Of a stretch of DNA of 64,000 bases, positions 1 through 8,321 are shown one piece after another (position 1 is the first letter of the stretch; every line of letters starts with the position of its first letter). The translations under genes and the position numbers were made by a program. This DNA is from Saprospiraceae bacterium (GTDB lineage Bacteria > Bacteroidota > Bacteroidia > Chitinophagales > Saprospiraceae): NCBI GenBank assembly GCA_013140975.1, contig JABFRV010000013.1, forward strand, positions 40,314-104,313, written 5' to 3'. The notes below the pieces were generated by a model. That model did not search any database and had not been told where the DNA came from. It was given only the letters and a program-made list of their open reading frames with translations.

Positions 1-1374
1 AACATCTTCGGCAGACCAACCAAATGTATTTAGATTTTTGGCCAAAGGAATAACTTCAATTCCTTCGCCTTTAGATAACCCAATAACCTTCGAACTATCA
101 CCCTCTAAATCTGAAACAATAAAATGAGAATGAGATGCAATTAAAATGTGTGAAGTATTATAAGTATCACTAGCCAAAACATCTTTAAGAAATGAAACGT
201 ATTTCATTTGCCAATTTGGATGTAAACTAATTTCAGGTTCGTCAATTAGCAGCAAACTATCTGGTTTAATTGTAGCCATTAATCCAATTAGAGAAGTAAT
301 TAGATTGTGTTCGCCACTACTACTATCTTCTAATGAGTATTCATCTCCATCAACACTGAATATTTCAATTTTTGGGTCGTATAATAGGTTTAACGAATAC
401 AAATTATTAATTGCTTCGCCATTCAGTTTCAATCTTTCCAAATCTTCCTTTTTAGAGAGATTGAATTTCAATAATTTACTGGACGAGCCATCAATTTTTA
501 TTAACTCACTACTTTTTGCTAAGAAGTTGCAATAGTCAACTGCTGCTTGAAGTTCAGTTCCTCCTTTTGATTTTAAACCGTTATAGGTGTTTAATTTAAA
601 GGGAGGTGTTTTTTGTCTCTCTTTGAATCTCTTTTCAATGTCCACAAAAAATTCATCAAGGCTTTTTGTATTTAAATTGCCGTCATAGAATCTTTTATAG
701 TTTACTGTTTTGTAGGAAATACAAATTGTTTTGTTCTTTCCGATAAATGTTTCAGTGATTAATTTTAGTCCATTTAAGAACGATTCAGAAAAGGAAAGTT
801 TGGCAACGTAATCAATCGTTTTTTTAATGTATGATTTTGTACTGGCAGATTGCGGATTATATTTAATTCCTAAGTATTGAAAACGGTCAAATTCTTTTTC
901 CTTATAAAATGGGAATTTGTCTGTAATATTTATTGAGTTGCCAATTATGGTTAATGGCAATTCAAAATCCTTAATTTCTTTCTTCTTCTTGTTGATTGAT
1001 AATGCATAGCCGTATTGATTATGTTTTTTACCATCAGTAGAATGAGTTCGGACAATTTCATAAATTTCATTTTCAAGAGCATAGGTTAAATGAAAATCTC
1101 CTTTTATATATTTCTTGTAATCAATTTCCTTATTCTCCTTTAGGTCACTGATGCATTTAAAAATGTAAATGATAAGGTTAAACAGCAAACTTTTACGTGT
1201 TCCGTTTGGTCCAATAATTACTGTTGAATAGATTTTATCTTGCTTATCATCTTTGTCAACAAAGTCATATTTGATATTACCAAAAAAAGTAAAGTTTGTA
1301 AGTTCAAGGCTTATAAGTTTGAAGCCTTTATACTTAAATCGTTCGTTCTTTATTTCAAGTTCTTCCTTTTTCAT
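1..1374 (-). CDS. AAA/ABC-type ATPase of defence type, C-terminus beyond window
   Basis: The frame is open from an ATG at 1374 to the left edge (458 codons), so the C-terminus is missing. It reads as an OLD/RecF-like (AAA_15/AAA_21) ATPase: a P-loop-like motif GPNGTRKS (complement of about 1185-1210), an SSSGE signature (about 305-325), a Walker B segment LLLIDEPEISLHP (about 205-245) and an H-loop segment LIASHSHF (about 140-165). The P-loop is unusual because the second-last glycine of GxxGxGKS is arginine. The ATG overlaps the hsdS stop by 4 nt (ATGA), so translation is probably coupled to the specificity subunit. Such ATPases are common passengers of type I restriction loci. Its substrate and any fused nuclease domain cannot be seen here. 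Confidence 0.8.
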   Translation of the reverse strand, partial: MKKEELEIKNERFKYKGFKLISLELTNFTFFGNIKYDFVDKDDKQDKIYSTVIIGPNGTRKSLLFNLIIYIFKCISDLKENKEIDYKKYIKGDFHLTYALENEIYEIVRTHSTDGKKHNQYGYALSINKKKKEIKDFELPLTIIGNSINITDKFPFYKEKEFDRFQYLGIKYNPQSASTKSYIKKTIDYVAKLSFSESFLNGLKLITETFIGKNKTICISYKTVNYKRFYDGNLNTKSLDEFFVDIEKRFKERQKTPPFKLNTYNGLKSKGGTELQAAVDYCNFLAKSSELIKIDGSSSKLLKFNLSKKEDLERLKLNGEAINNLYSLNLLYDPKIEIFSVDGDEYSLEDSSSGEHNLITSLIGLMATIKPDSLLLIDEPEISLHPNWQMKYVSFLKDVLASDTYNTSHILIASHSHFIVSDLEGDSSKVIGLSKGEGIEVIPLAKNLNTFGWSAEDV

Positions 1375-2573
1375 ATCAGTTTTCCTTCAAATGCTTGTTT
1401 CAAAATACTCTGCTTCAAAGTTTCTGTCTGTTGCAAACTTTGGCTGATGGTTTCTTCTATTTTATCGCAAACGGTAAGTTTGCTTTCTAATTCATCCACT
1501 ATGAGTTGCTGTTCCACGGGTGTTGGCGGAATGGGTATTTGCAATTCTCTCATTGTTTTTAAACCAACGTTTTTTATTGTGCTACCTGTTGCATTTTTAT
1601 TTGCGTAGCTAGTAAAACGACTACTTGTAAGAAAATACCTGATATAGAATTTATTTATTGTTTCCAATACATTGAAATAACAAGCACTCTTTCCAAGAAT
1701 AACATTTTCGTTATTATAAAATGCTGTATATCCCAATGACCCATTTATCGAAACAAAAATCGTGTTTTCATTCAATGGCTTTTTGTATTTATTATATTCT
1801 TCAAATGAAACCCGTTTTGTATTTCCCTTTATCTCAATTTTCCCATCATTCAAATTATTGCCATTGATAAAATAATAATCACCATTTGCGGAATATTTAG
1901 GTGTGCCATGTAAACCATCGCCCAAAACTGAAGTAATCTCTTTTAGCTCCTTTATTTTCCAACCTTTCGGCAACTCACCATCATTTACTTTCTTATTAGT
2001 GAGTTTCCCTTCAAAAGCCCATTTCAACAAACTTTGCCTATACACTTTTAATTGTTGTTGGGCGGTTTCCAGTTGTTGTATGCCATTTTCTAATTCGCTG
2101 AGAAGTTCTTCTATTTTGGTTACTATGGCTTTTTGTTCAGCAGGAGGTGGAACTGGGATTTCTGTCATTCTAATCGTTTCACCAGAAATTGCCCTAAAAG
2201 TTGTTCCTGTACCTTTACTGTCTAATTCTTGTTCTATACTTTTTAAAAAGTAAAAAATATATTTGTAATTATCATAGCGAATTGCAGCTAATCCTCTACC
2301 TATGCAACATTTTATATTTGCAATATTTGTTGTCCCAACTGGTGCACGAACTGAAAGTAAAATGTCATTTGGTTCAGCAATTTTATTGGGTGAATTGCAC
2401 CATTTTTCAACAACAGGATATAATTCAGTAAACTCAGCTTTTCCTTGAAAGAATGGAAGACCAATGCCATTTGTGTTGTATGAAGTTGATGGAGGTGATT
2501 GCCCCATAATTATATGACATACCTCTCCCAATTTTTTGATTTGCCAATGTTTTGGTATATTATTTTTACTCAT
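1371..2573 (-). CDS. hsdS: Type I restriction-modification specificity subunit HsdS
   Basis: 400 aa, normal for HsdS. It has the two-fold layout of the family: a first target-recognition domain (about 8-138, starting HWQIKKLGEV), a conserved helical spacer (about 140-192, PPPAEQKAIV then LLKWAFEGKL), a second target-recognition domain (about 200-345, starting PKGWKIKELKEI) and a second helical repeat (about 346-400, PPTPVEQQLIV ending LKQAFEGKL). In the family each target-recognition domain reads one half of a bipartite DNA site and the helices dock HsdM and HsdR. It lies 2 nt after the large ATPase gene and overlaps the next ATPase by 4 nt. The recognition sequence cannot be predicted from this window. 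Confidence 0.95.
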   Translation of the reverse strand: MSKNNIPKHWQIKKLGEVCHIIMGQSPPSTSYNTNGIGLPFFQGKAEFTELYPVVEKWCNSPNKIAEPNDILLSVRAPVGTTNIANIKCCIGRGLAAIRYDNYKYIFYFLKSIEQELDSKGTGTTFRAISGETIRMTEIPVPPPAEQKAIVTKIEELLSELENGIQQLETAQQQLKVYRQSLLKWAFEGKLTNKKVNDGELPKGWKIKELKEITSVLGDGLHGTPKYSANGDYYFINGNNLNDGKIEIKGNTKRVSFEEYNKYKKPLNENTIFVSINGSLGYTAFYNNENVILGKSACYFNVLETINKFYIRYFLTSSRFTSYANKNATGSTIKNVGLKTMRELQIPIPPTPVEQQLIVDELESKLTVCDKIEETISQSLQQTETLKQSILKQAFEGKLI

Positions 2574-2575
2574 TC

Positions 2576-5125
2576 TTATCTACACTTTTTTACGAAATCA
2601 TTAAATGAAGTAAGAAATGTTTCCAACTTAATTACTTTGGGTGTAGGATTGTTTATTGCCCTTGCTTGGTCATGAACCCAATTAGAGCAGTCAGCCATTC
2701 CCTTTTCAATTTCTTTATACAATTCTGGTGTGAATTTCATCTTTTCAATTCGCTTAGTTTGAATGCCTGGAGAAAATCTTTGAATAGCATCATTAAATAA
2801 TAATTCTTCAATACTTCGTTCCCAAGTTTCACGCAATAAGCCACACCATTTTTTCGCTTCTTCTGAATAATGGTCGGGGTCTTTTCCTGCTTCCAACTTC
2901 TTTAAATTCGGAATTGCTTCGTTTAATTTCTTTACTCTCTCTTTTACATTGGCTGCAATCCACGGCAAAGAATTACTTATTACTCCTGATGTCTTTCCAA
3001 TTTTTCTTATTGTTGTTACAACGCAATCAACTGTTTGTTCTGAAGCTAAAGTTTGAAGTGCAAGCAAAAAAGTAATGTCGTGAGTGAAAACAATTACCTG
3101 CCGAACTTTAGATTCCTCAATAAGTCGTTCTGCAATTGTTTGCCTTCTGATATGGTCAAGTGAATTAACTGGGTCGTCAAAAATTATTCCCTTGTTCTTT
3201 GTGCCCATCTGTGCTTCCGTGAGGAAATCAGCCAATGAGATTGCACGCTGTTCACCTTCACTCAAAACTTGACTTGGTGTCAATCCTTCTAAAACAAGAT
3301 GCTTTAAAGTGTTTCCTTTTGACGCCCTTTGCGAAATATTTATTCCAAATTGAGCATCCAATTTTTCGCACTCGAGATTGAAAATTCTAACATATTCATC
3401 TGTAACAAATTTTGAGAACAAGTGCTTTTGCTGCTCCGTGATTTTTCTTGTGTTGAATCTCTTTGAGTTTGCTTTTGCAGCCCACTTTCGTTTATTAATA
3501 AACTCCGAAATCTTGGTAAGAAGTGTCGCAAGCTTTTTTCTGTCTTTTAATTCTTGAATTTCTTTTTCAGTAACTTTTATTTTTCTACTTATTTCTGCTT
3601 CATTGAAACTTTCAATTTTGTCTTGAATGGATTTTTCAAGTAGAGGAAATGCTCTTAGCGAAATTTGTTTGGCTGTAATTTCATCATTCCATTTTTTACT
3701 TTTCAAAGAAGATATAAGCTGCTTTCTTAAAACCTCTATTGATTTTATTTGTGTGTTCCAAATCTTCAAATTGGCTTCTGTATTTTCACTAAGCCATTCA
3801 GATAAAACAGAATCATCAGCCAAAACCTTTGTGTCCAATTCAGTTAAGTCGGTTTGTTGCTCACTAATTTCAGCTACAACTTGCTGTAATTTTTTTTCTG
3901 CAGTGCTTGTTAAGAATTTCCAATATGCTTCAATAAGTTGTTTGGCTTCTTTGCTCAATGGTTGATGACAGAGTAAACAAAAATCTTTGTCGGCTGGATA
4001 TAAATCTTCATCATCGTATTGAATCTCGGAAAATGCTTTTGCAGCAACTAATAAATCTTTCCATTCATCACTTCCAATGCTTCCTATGTTTTCAGTTTGG
4101 AATTGTGCTAATCCTTCGCTTGCTGATAATTTTTTGTTGTGCAAGTAGTCACCGATTAACTTTTTTAATTTACCTATTTCTGTATCAGAAAAATATTGGT
4201 TAAGATTTTCAAATTCTTCTTTTAGTTCGCCTAATTGCTCTTGGATCTTCCTTAAACCTTTTACCTTTTTCGTAACATCAACTTTCTTTAAGTCAATCAA
4301 ACTTTTTTCAAGAGATGCAAGTTTTGTCAGTTCATCGGGAGTTACTTTTGATTTCTCCTGAAATGCTTTTATATCTGAGGAGCCGCTTAAACTGCCGATA
4401 AGTTTTTTTACTGTTGTATCGTTATCGAAGAAGTCAACAAAATCATTTGTAGGATTATTATTACGAATATCACTTTCAAGTAACTCCTGAACCTTTGTAA
4501 TGACATTGGAAAAAGCATCAAAAAATTCTAATCCGTTTGGCAGAAACTGAATAATATTTTCATTGGTTAAATGTGCTGTGATACTTAAAGTGTCAAAAAC
4601 CGAATAACAACTGAACTCATAGTTTTCTGAATCATCAGGAAATTTCAATTCATACTCTTTTGTTGAATCTTTAAATTTGAATACACAACTCTTTTCTTTG
4701 GGCTTTACACTTGAATAAATATTGTTGTGCAAACTTTTATCTCCTCTTGATATAAAAGCATTGTTCAAAATTCTGACGTAGCCGCTTTTTCCAACTCCGT
4801 TGTCTCCGTATAGGATTGATAAGTTTTCTGAAATAGGAATGCTCTGTTCGTCTTTCAAAGCATTTATTCCTTTGACTCCTTTTATCTCACTCAATAAAAA
4901 ATCTTCTGCATTGGTAGCACTTGAAGTTGGGGCTATTTTAATTTTTGGCTGTGCAGTTTTCTTTTCTGCAAGTTCGTTGTCTTCTAAAAAATATTTGTAC
5001 GCAAGTTTAACATCACTGTCTGTGATTGCTTGCTTGCTTAAAATTTTGCTTGCTAAACATTGTTCCCAATATTCTAATCCTCCAATCCAATCATGTATTT
5101 CTTCGGTTAAACTTTTTGTTGCCAT
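2576..5125 (-). CDS. RloC/PrrC-like ABC ATPase with zinc-hook-like CxxC (possible anticodon nuclease)
   Basis: 849 aa, AAA_13-type. Seen: Walker A GDNGVGKS (107-114), long charged helical stretches (about 260-330 and 400-560) separated by a CLLC motif (C383, C386), signature LSEGEQ (621-626), Walker B IIFDD (647-651) and H-loop H682. A SMC/Rad50-like ATPase with a CxxC between the coiled-coil arms is the layout of RloC, which carries a tRNA anticodon nuclease at its C-terminus. The C-terminal part here has R770 and E774 (spacing R-x3-E as in PrrC) and a downstream H818, but the distance to the His is longer than in PrrC, so nuclease activity is inference only. It sits between hsdR (11 nt upstream) and hsdS (2 nt downstream), where PrrC/RloC-type guards of type I systems occur. 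It could instead be an AAA_13 ATPase without nuclease activity. Confidence 0.7.
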   Translation of the reverse strand: MATKSLTEEIHDWIGGLEYWEQCLASKILSKQAITDSDVKLAYKYFLEDNELAEKKTAQPKIKIAPTSSATNAEDFLLSEIKGVKGINALKDEQSIPISENLSILYGDNGVGKSGYVRILNNAFISRGDKSLHNNIYSSVKPKEKSCVFKFKDSTKEYELKFPDDSENYEFSCYSVFDTLSITAHLTNENIIQFLPNGLEFFDAFSNVITKVQELLESDIRNNNPTNDFVDFFDNDTTVKKLIGSLSGSSDIKAFQEKSKVTPDELTKLASLEKSLIDLKKVDVTKKVKGLRKIQEQLGELKEEFENLNQYFSDTEIGKLKKLIGDYLHNKKLSASEGLAQFQTENIGSIGSDEWKDLLVAAKAFSEIQYDDEDLYPADKDFCLLCHQPLSKEAKQLIEAYWKFLTSTAEKKLQQVVAEISEQQTDLTELDTKVLADDSVLSEWLSENTEANLKIWNTQIKSIEVLRKQLISSLKSKKWNDEITAKQISLRAFPLLEKSIQDKIESFNEAEISRKIKVTEKEIQELKDRKKLATLLTKISEFINKRKWAAKANSKRFNTRKITEQQKHLFSKFVTDEYVRIFNLECEKLDAQFGINISQRASKGNTLKHLVLEGLTPSQVLSEGEQRAISLADFLTEAQMGTKNKGIIFDDPVNSLDHIRRQTIAERLIEESKVRQVIVFTHDITFLLALQTLASEQTVDCVVTTIRKIGKTSGVISNSLPWIAANVKERVKKLNEAIPNLKKLEAGKDPDHYSEEAKKWCGLLRETWERSIEELLFNDAIQRFSPGIQTKRIEKMKFTPELYKEIEKGMADCSNWVHDQARAINNPTPKVIKLETFLTSFNDFVKKCR

Positions 5126-5136
5126 TTTAAAAATAT

Positions 5137-7914
5137 TTATGCTGCTAATGCTTCATTTAATTCATTAATAATATCTTCTGTCTTGTCTCCAAACAATTGC
5201 CACATTTTGCCTAATCCGCCTTGTGCATTAAAAGGGTTCAAGTCAAAATCATCTTTGTCAATATGAAAGCTGTTTACAACATAATCTTTAATCATTCTTA
5301 GCCATTGCATTTGTTCTTCATTGAACTTGGTTGCACCAGCTTGTTTTTTAAATACCCAATCTTGAAAATTTTTGTCCACTATTTTATCATAAGCAGTAAG
5401 CGTTGTATCTAGTCCGCTTATTTTACGAATGAGAGAAACAATTGCAGTTAGTTCATTTCTTGGTGAACCATTGCATTGTTCCAGTGCTTCGTATGCCCGC
5501 CAAACATTCATAGGAGCAAGTGTTGGTTTGTCGTTTTGAAGTTTTTCCAACACTTCTTTAATCATTGTGTAAGTCAATTCCCGCCTGCGAAAGGGTTGGT
5601 TGTAAAAAATTTGCAAGGCCATTAATTCATCTTTGTGTTCTTGCATCCATTCTGAAAAATTGGCGATTAATTCTTTCGCTTTGTTTGAATTGTCTTTGTC
5701 CCAACCAACGTGAATTACTTCATCAGGATTTGCCAAGTCAATTTTTTGTTCGTGAGCCTTGCGAACATTTTCAATGTATTCGTTCAATTCACCGGTAAAT
5801 ACTTTTGCCGCTTCGTTCTGTAATGTTTCAGTTTTAACTTTTATGGCTGTTTCAATTTCAACAGGTGCAGCACCTACCATTTCGGTTCTTACTTTGCTTT
5901 CAATTTCTTCCAATACATCGGGATTAAAAGCATTCAATAATTCTTTCACAACTTGTGAAACGCTTTTGCCATTAGCTTTTTCGGCAAATTGCTTTTTTTC
6001 TTTTTCTGTAATTTGTTTATCTAATCGGGTAAGTCTGTTGGCTAATGAAGTAAATAATTCTTCTTCTCTTGCTCCAACTGCAACGGCTTGTAATAAATCT
6101 TTTAAAGGAACGCCTGGCTTTTTCTCCAAAGGTCGGCTGTCTGTTTTTAAACTTTTGGTTACACCAATGGCATCTACTATTACAAAATGGTCTTTAGTGA
6201 ACTTTGCTGTTGGCGTAACTTTTCGCAAACTATCTAAATCAATAGTTCGTGTTCCTCTGCCTTTCATTTGCTCAAAATAATTGATGCTTTTTACATCTCT
6301 CATAAAAACCAAACATTCAAGCGGCTTAATGTCTGTGCCAGTCGCAACCATATCAACTGTTACTGCAATTCGTGGGTGATAGTCATTTCTAAATTGCGAT
6401 AAAACCGATTTTGGATCTTCGTCCGTTTTGTAAGTAATTTTTTTGCAGAACTTATTTTCTTCGGCAAATTCTTCTCTTACAATGTCTATAATATCATTGG
6501 CGTGGCTGTCAGTTTTAGCGAAGATTAAAGTTTTAGGAACTTCAAAATTTCCGTTTTTATCATACCGTTCTTTAAAAATAGTTGGCAAATGCTCTTTGAA
6601 TGTTCGGATGATGGTTCTTATCTGGTTAGGATTTACGACATCTTTATCCAATTGCTGTTTAGAATAGTTTTCATCTTCATCTTGCAATTCCACTCTTTTC
6701 TTTCTGCTCAATCGTTCTCGGTGTTCAATGTATTCACCTTTCCATAGTGTTGCACCTTGTTGCGTTACTTTGGTATCAATGATAAATACTTCGTAACCTA
6801 CATTCACACCATCAGCAACCGCCATTTCGTGAGAATATTCACTTACTAAATTTTGGTCGAAGTAACCGATGGTTCTTTTGTCGGGAGTAGCGGTTAAGCC
6901 AATTTCAAAAGCATCATAATATTCTAATACTTGTTTCCAAAGGTTGTAAATGCTTCGGTGGCATTCGTCAATTACAATAAAATCAAAAAATTCAATTGGC
7001 ATTTTTCCATCGTATTCAATCGGTGGAATTTCTTTTGGTTGATATTTTCGTTCGTTCGGATTTTCTTCTTCTGCACTTTCTTCCAGTTCTGTTCCTTTTA
7101 AAATGGAATACAAACGCTGAATAGTGCTGATGCAAACCTGACTGTCAGTTGCGATATAACTTGATTTCAGTCGTTGAACGCTGTATAATTCAGTAAATTT
7201 TCTATTGTCATCATTCGGAACGAATGACATAAATTCTTGCTCCGCTTGTTCTCCTAAATTTTTGGTGTCCACCAAAAATAATACTCGTTTTGCTTTTGCA
7301 TATTTCAGCAAACGATAAATTGCGGTTATGGCAGTAAAAGTTTTACCCGAACCTGTTGCCATTTGTATTAATGCTCTTGGTCGGTTTTCTTTAAAGGAAG
7401 TTTCTAATTTGGTTATGGCGTTGATTTGGCAATCACGCAAACCTTCGGTTTGTAAAGAAGGCAAGTCGAACAATCTTTTACGAAGTGATTTGTCTCTTTT
7501 TACCCAATCTTTTAATGTTTCAGGTCGGTGAAAACTGAATACCTCTCTTGCTCTTGGTTTCGGGTCTGTAAAGTCTGTAAATCTTGTTACTTCGCCTGTA
7601 CTGATATAAACAAAAGGCAAGGGTTCATTTTTTAGATGTTTGAGTTTGGCGTTTGCATATTCTTCCCCTTGTCCTTCGTGAACATTCATCCGATGTCCTT
7701 CTTCTTCACGTTTAGCTTCAATTACTCCGCAAGGTTTGCCTTCAACAAATAAAACATAGTCCGCAGGACCAACATCTGTCAAATACTCTTTAACAGCAAC
7801 ACCAATTCCAGCATTCAGATTTACTTGTTTAATGCTCTGAATAACCCAGCCGCAAGCCGTCAACTGCTTGTCAATGTTATCTCTTGCTATTTGCTCTGGG
7901 TTTTGATTTGCCAT
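5137..7914 (-). CDS. hsdR: Type I restriction enzyme R subunit (EcoEI-type HsdR)
   Basis: 925 aa. An N-terminal PD-(D/E)xK nuclease domain has D52, E66 and K68 (GVIEAKRE). It is followed by a superfamily 2 translocase with Walker A ATGSGKT (186-192), DECH box (316-319), motif III TATP (341-344), later helicase motifs ATGTDIKP and QMKGRGTRT, and a C-terminal region of the EcoEI R type. It is the ATP-dependent translocating and cutting subunit that acts with HsdM and HsdS. The ATG at 7914 is the first in frame. It is the first gene of the leftward restriction operon, and the structured stretch 7915-8321 lies in front of it. All nuclease and motor residues look intact. Confidence 0.95.
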   Translation of the reverse strand: MANQNPEQIARDNIDKQLTACGWVIQSIKQVNLNAGIGVAVKEYLTDVGPADYVLFVEGKPCGVIEAKREEEGHRMNVHEGQGEEYANAKLKHLKNEPLPFVYISTGEVTRFTDFTDPKPRAREVFSFHRPETLKDWVKRDKSLRKRLFDLPSLQTEGLRDCQINAITKLETSFKENRPRALIQMATGSGKTFTAITAIYRLLKYAKAKRVLFLVDTKNLGEQAEQEFMSFVPNDDNRKFTELYSVQRLKSSYIATDSQVCISTIQRLYSILKGTELEESAEEENPNERKYQPKEIPPIEYDGKMPIEFFDFIVIDECHRSIYNLWKQVLEYYDAFEIGLTATPDKRTIGYFDQNLVSEYSHEMAVADGVNVGYEVFIIDTKVTQQGATLWKGEYIEHRERLSRKKRVELQDEDENYSKQQLDKDVVNPNQIRTIIRTFKEHLPTIFKERYDKNGNFEVPKTLIFAKTDSHANDIIDIVREEFAEENKFCKKITYKTDEDPKSVLSQFRNDYHPRIAVTVDMVATGTDIKPLECLVFMRDVKSINYFEQMKGRGTRTIDLDSLRKVTPTAKFTKDHFVIVDAIGVTKSLKTDSRPLEKKPGVPLKDLLQAVAVGAREEELFTSLANRLTRLDKQITEKEKKQFAEKANGKSVSQVVKELLNAFNPDVLEEIESKVRTEMVGAAPVEIETAIKVKTETLQNEAAKVFTGELNEYIENVRKAHEQKIDLANPDEVIHVGWDKDNSNKAKELIANFSEWMQEHKDELMALQIFYNQPFRRRELTYTMIKEVLEKLQNDKPTLAPMNVWRAYEALEQCNGSPRNELTAIVSLIRKISGLDTTLTAYDKIVDKNFQDWVFKKQAGATKFNEEQMQWLRMIKDYVVNSFHIDKDDFDLNPFNAQGGLGKMWQLFGDKTEDIINELNEALAA

Positions 7915-7999
7915 TACTTAATTCAATACAATTTTTAGTCGGTTAAGATACGATTTTTCATTCTTTAAACGGTCATTCTCGTTCTGTGGCGGGTGGGAG

Positions 8000-8062
8000 A
8001 ATTGGCTCTTTTGCAAGCTTGGGTTTGCGTGTCGGCTTGTGTGGCTTGCAAATGTGCCAATT
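8000..8062. repeat. Long imperfect inverted repeat (19-nt arms, 25-nt loop)
   Basis: The left arm 8000-8018 (AATTGGCTCTTTTGCAAGC) and the reverse complement of the right arm 8044-8062 (AATTGGCACATTTGCAAGC) agree at 17 of 19 positions. The hairpin is not followed by a T-run on either strand, so it is not a simple terminator. Confidence 0.8.
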
Positions 8063-8236
8063 GTGCGGTGGCAGAATTTCAAAATATTTTGTGCGGTGGG
8101 AAAAAAATAAAAAACATCGGGTCGGCTTGAGTGTCGGCTTACTCGCTGTCCCGTTTGAATATGTTCAATATGTTGGTCACTTGTCAAAATGGTTTGTCTT
8201 TAATGTTTAAATTTTGGTCGGTTTGTCGTGTTGTGA

Positions 8237-8287
8237 ACGGTCGTCCTACCATTGGCTATAACGGTTGGTACACCTGCCGTACGACCG
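8237..8287. repeat. Nested inverted repeat downstream of the DUF2971 gene
   Basis: The outer arms are ACGGTCGT (8237-8244) and ACGACCG (8281-8287); the inner arms are TACCA (8248-8252) and TGGTA (8266-8270). It lies between the 3' end of the DUF2971 gene and the longer hairpin. Function unknown; no T-run follows. Confidence 0.5.
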
Positions 8288-8321
8288 ATAGGGAGTATGG
8301 TCATGGTGTACATTGTTCTAT

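Larger units (their letters stand above)
7915..8321. other. Gene-free structured intergenic stretch upstream of hsdR
   Basis: This 407-bp stretch holds only short overlapping open frames with no recognisable protein and unlikely composition. It is richer in G and T on the + strand than its surroundings and has repeated words: GTGTCGGCTT occurs twice and TTGTGCGGTGG twice. It also has two inverted repeats (8000-8062 and 8237-8287), described separately. It could be a structured RNA, an insertion remnant or a recurrent accessory-gene boundary element. No TAnnTTTG-type promoter for hsdR was found in it. Confidence 0.6.

Noticed and set aside
7918..8187. An 89-codon minus-strand open frame upstream of hsdR and overlapping + frames at 7986-8210 and 8131-8325
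   Set aside because: They overlap one another and the long hairpin. The composition is unlike a protein, and no motif or credible start signal was found.
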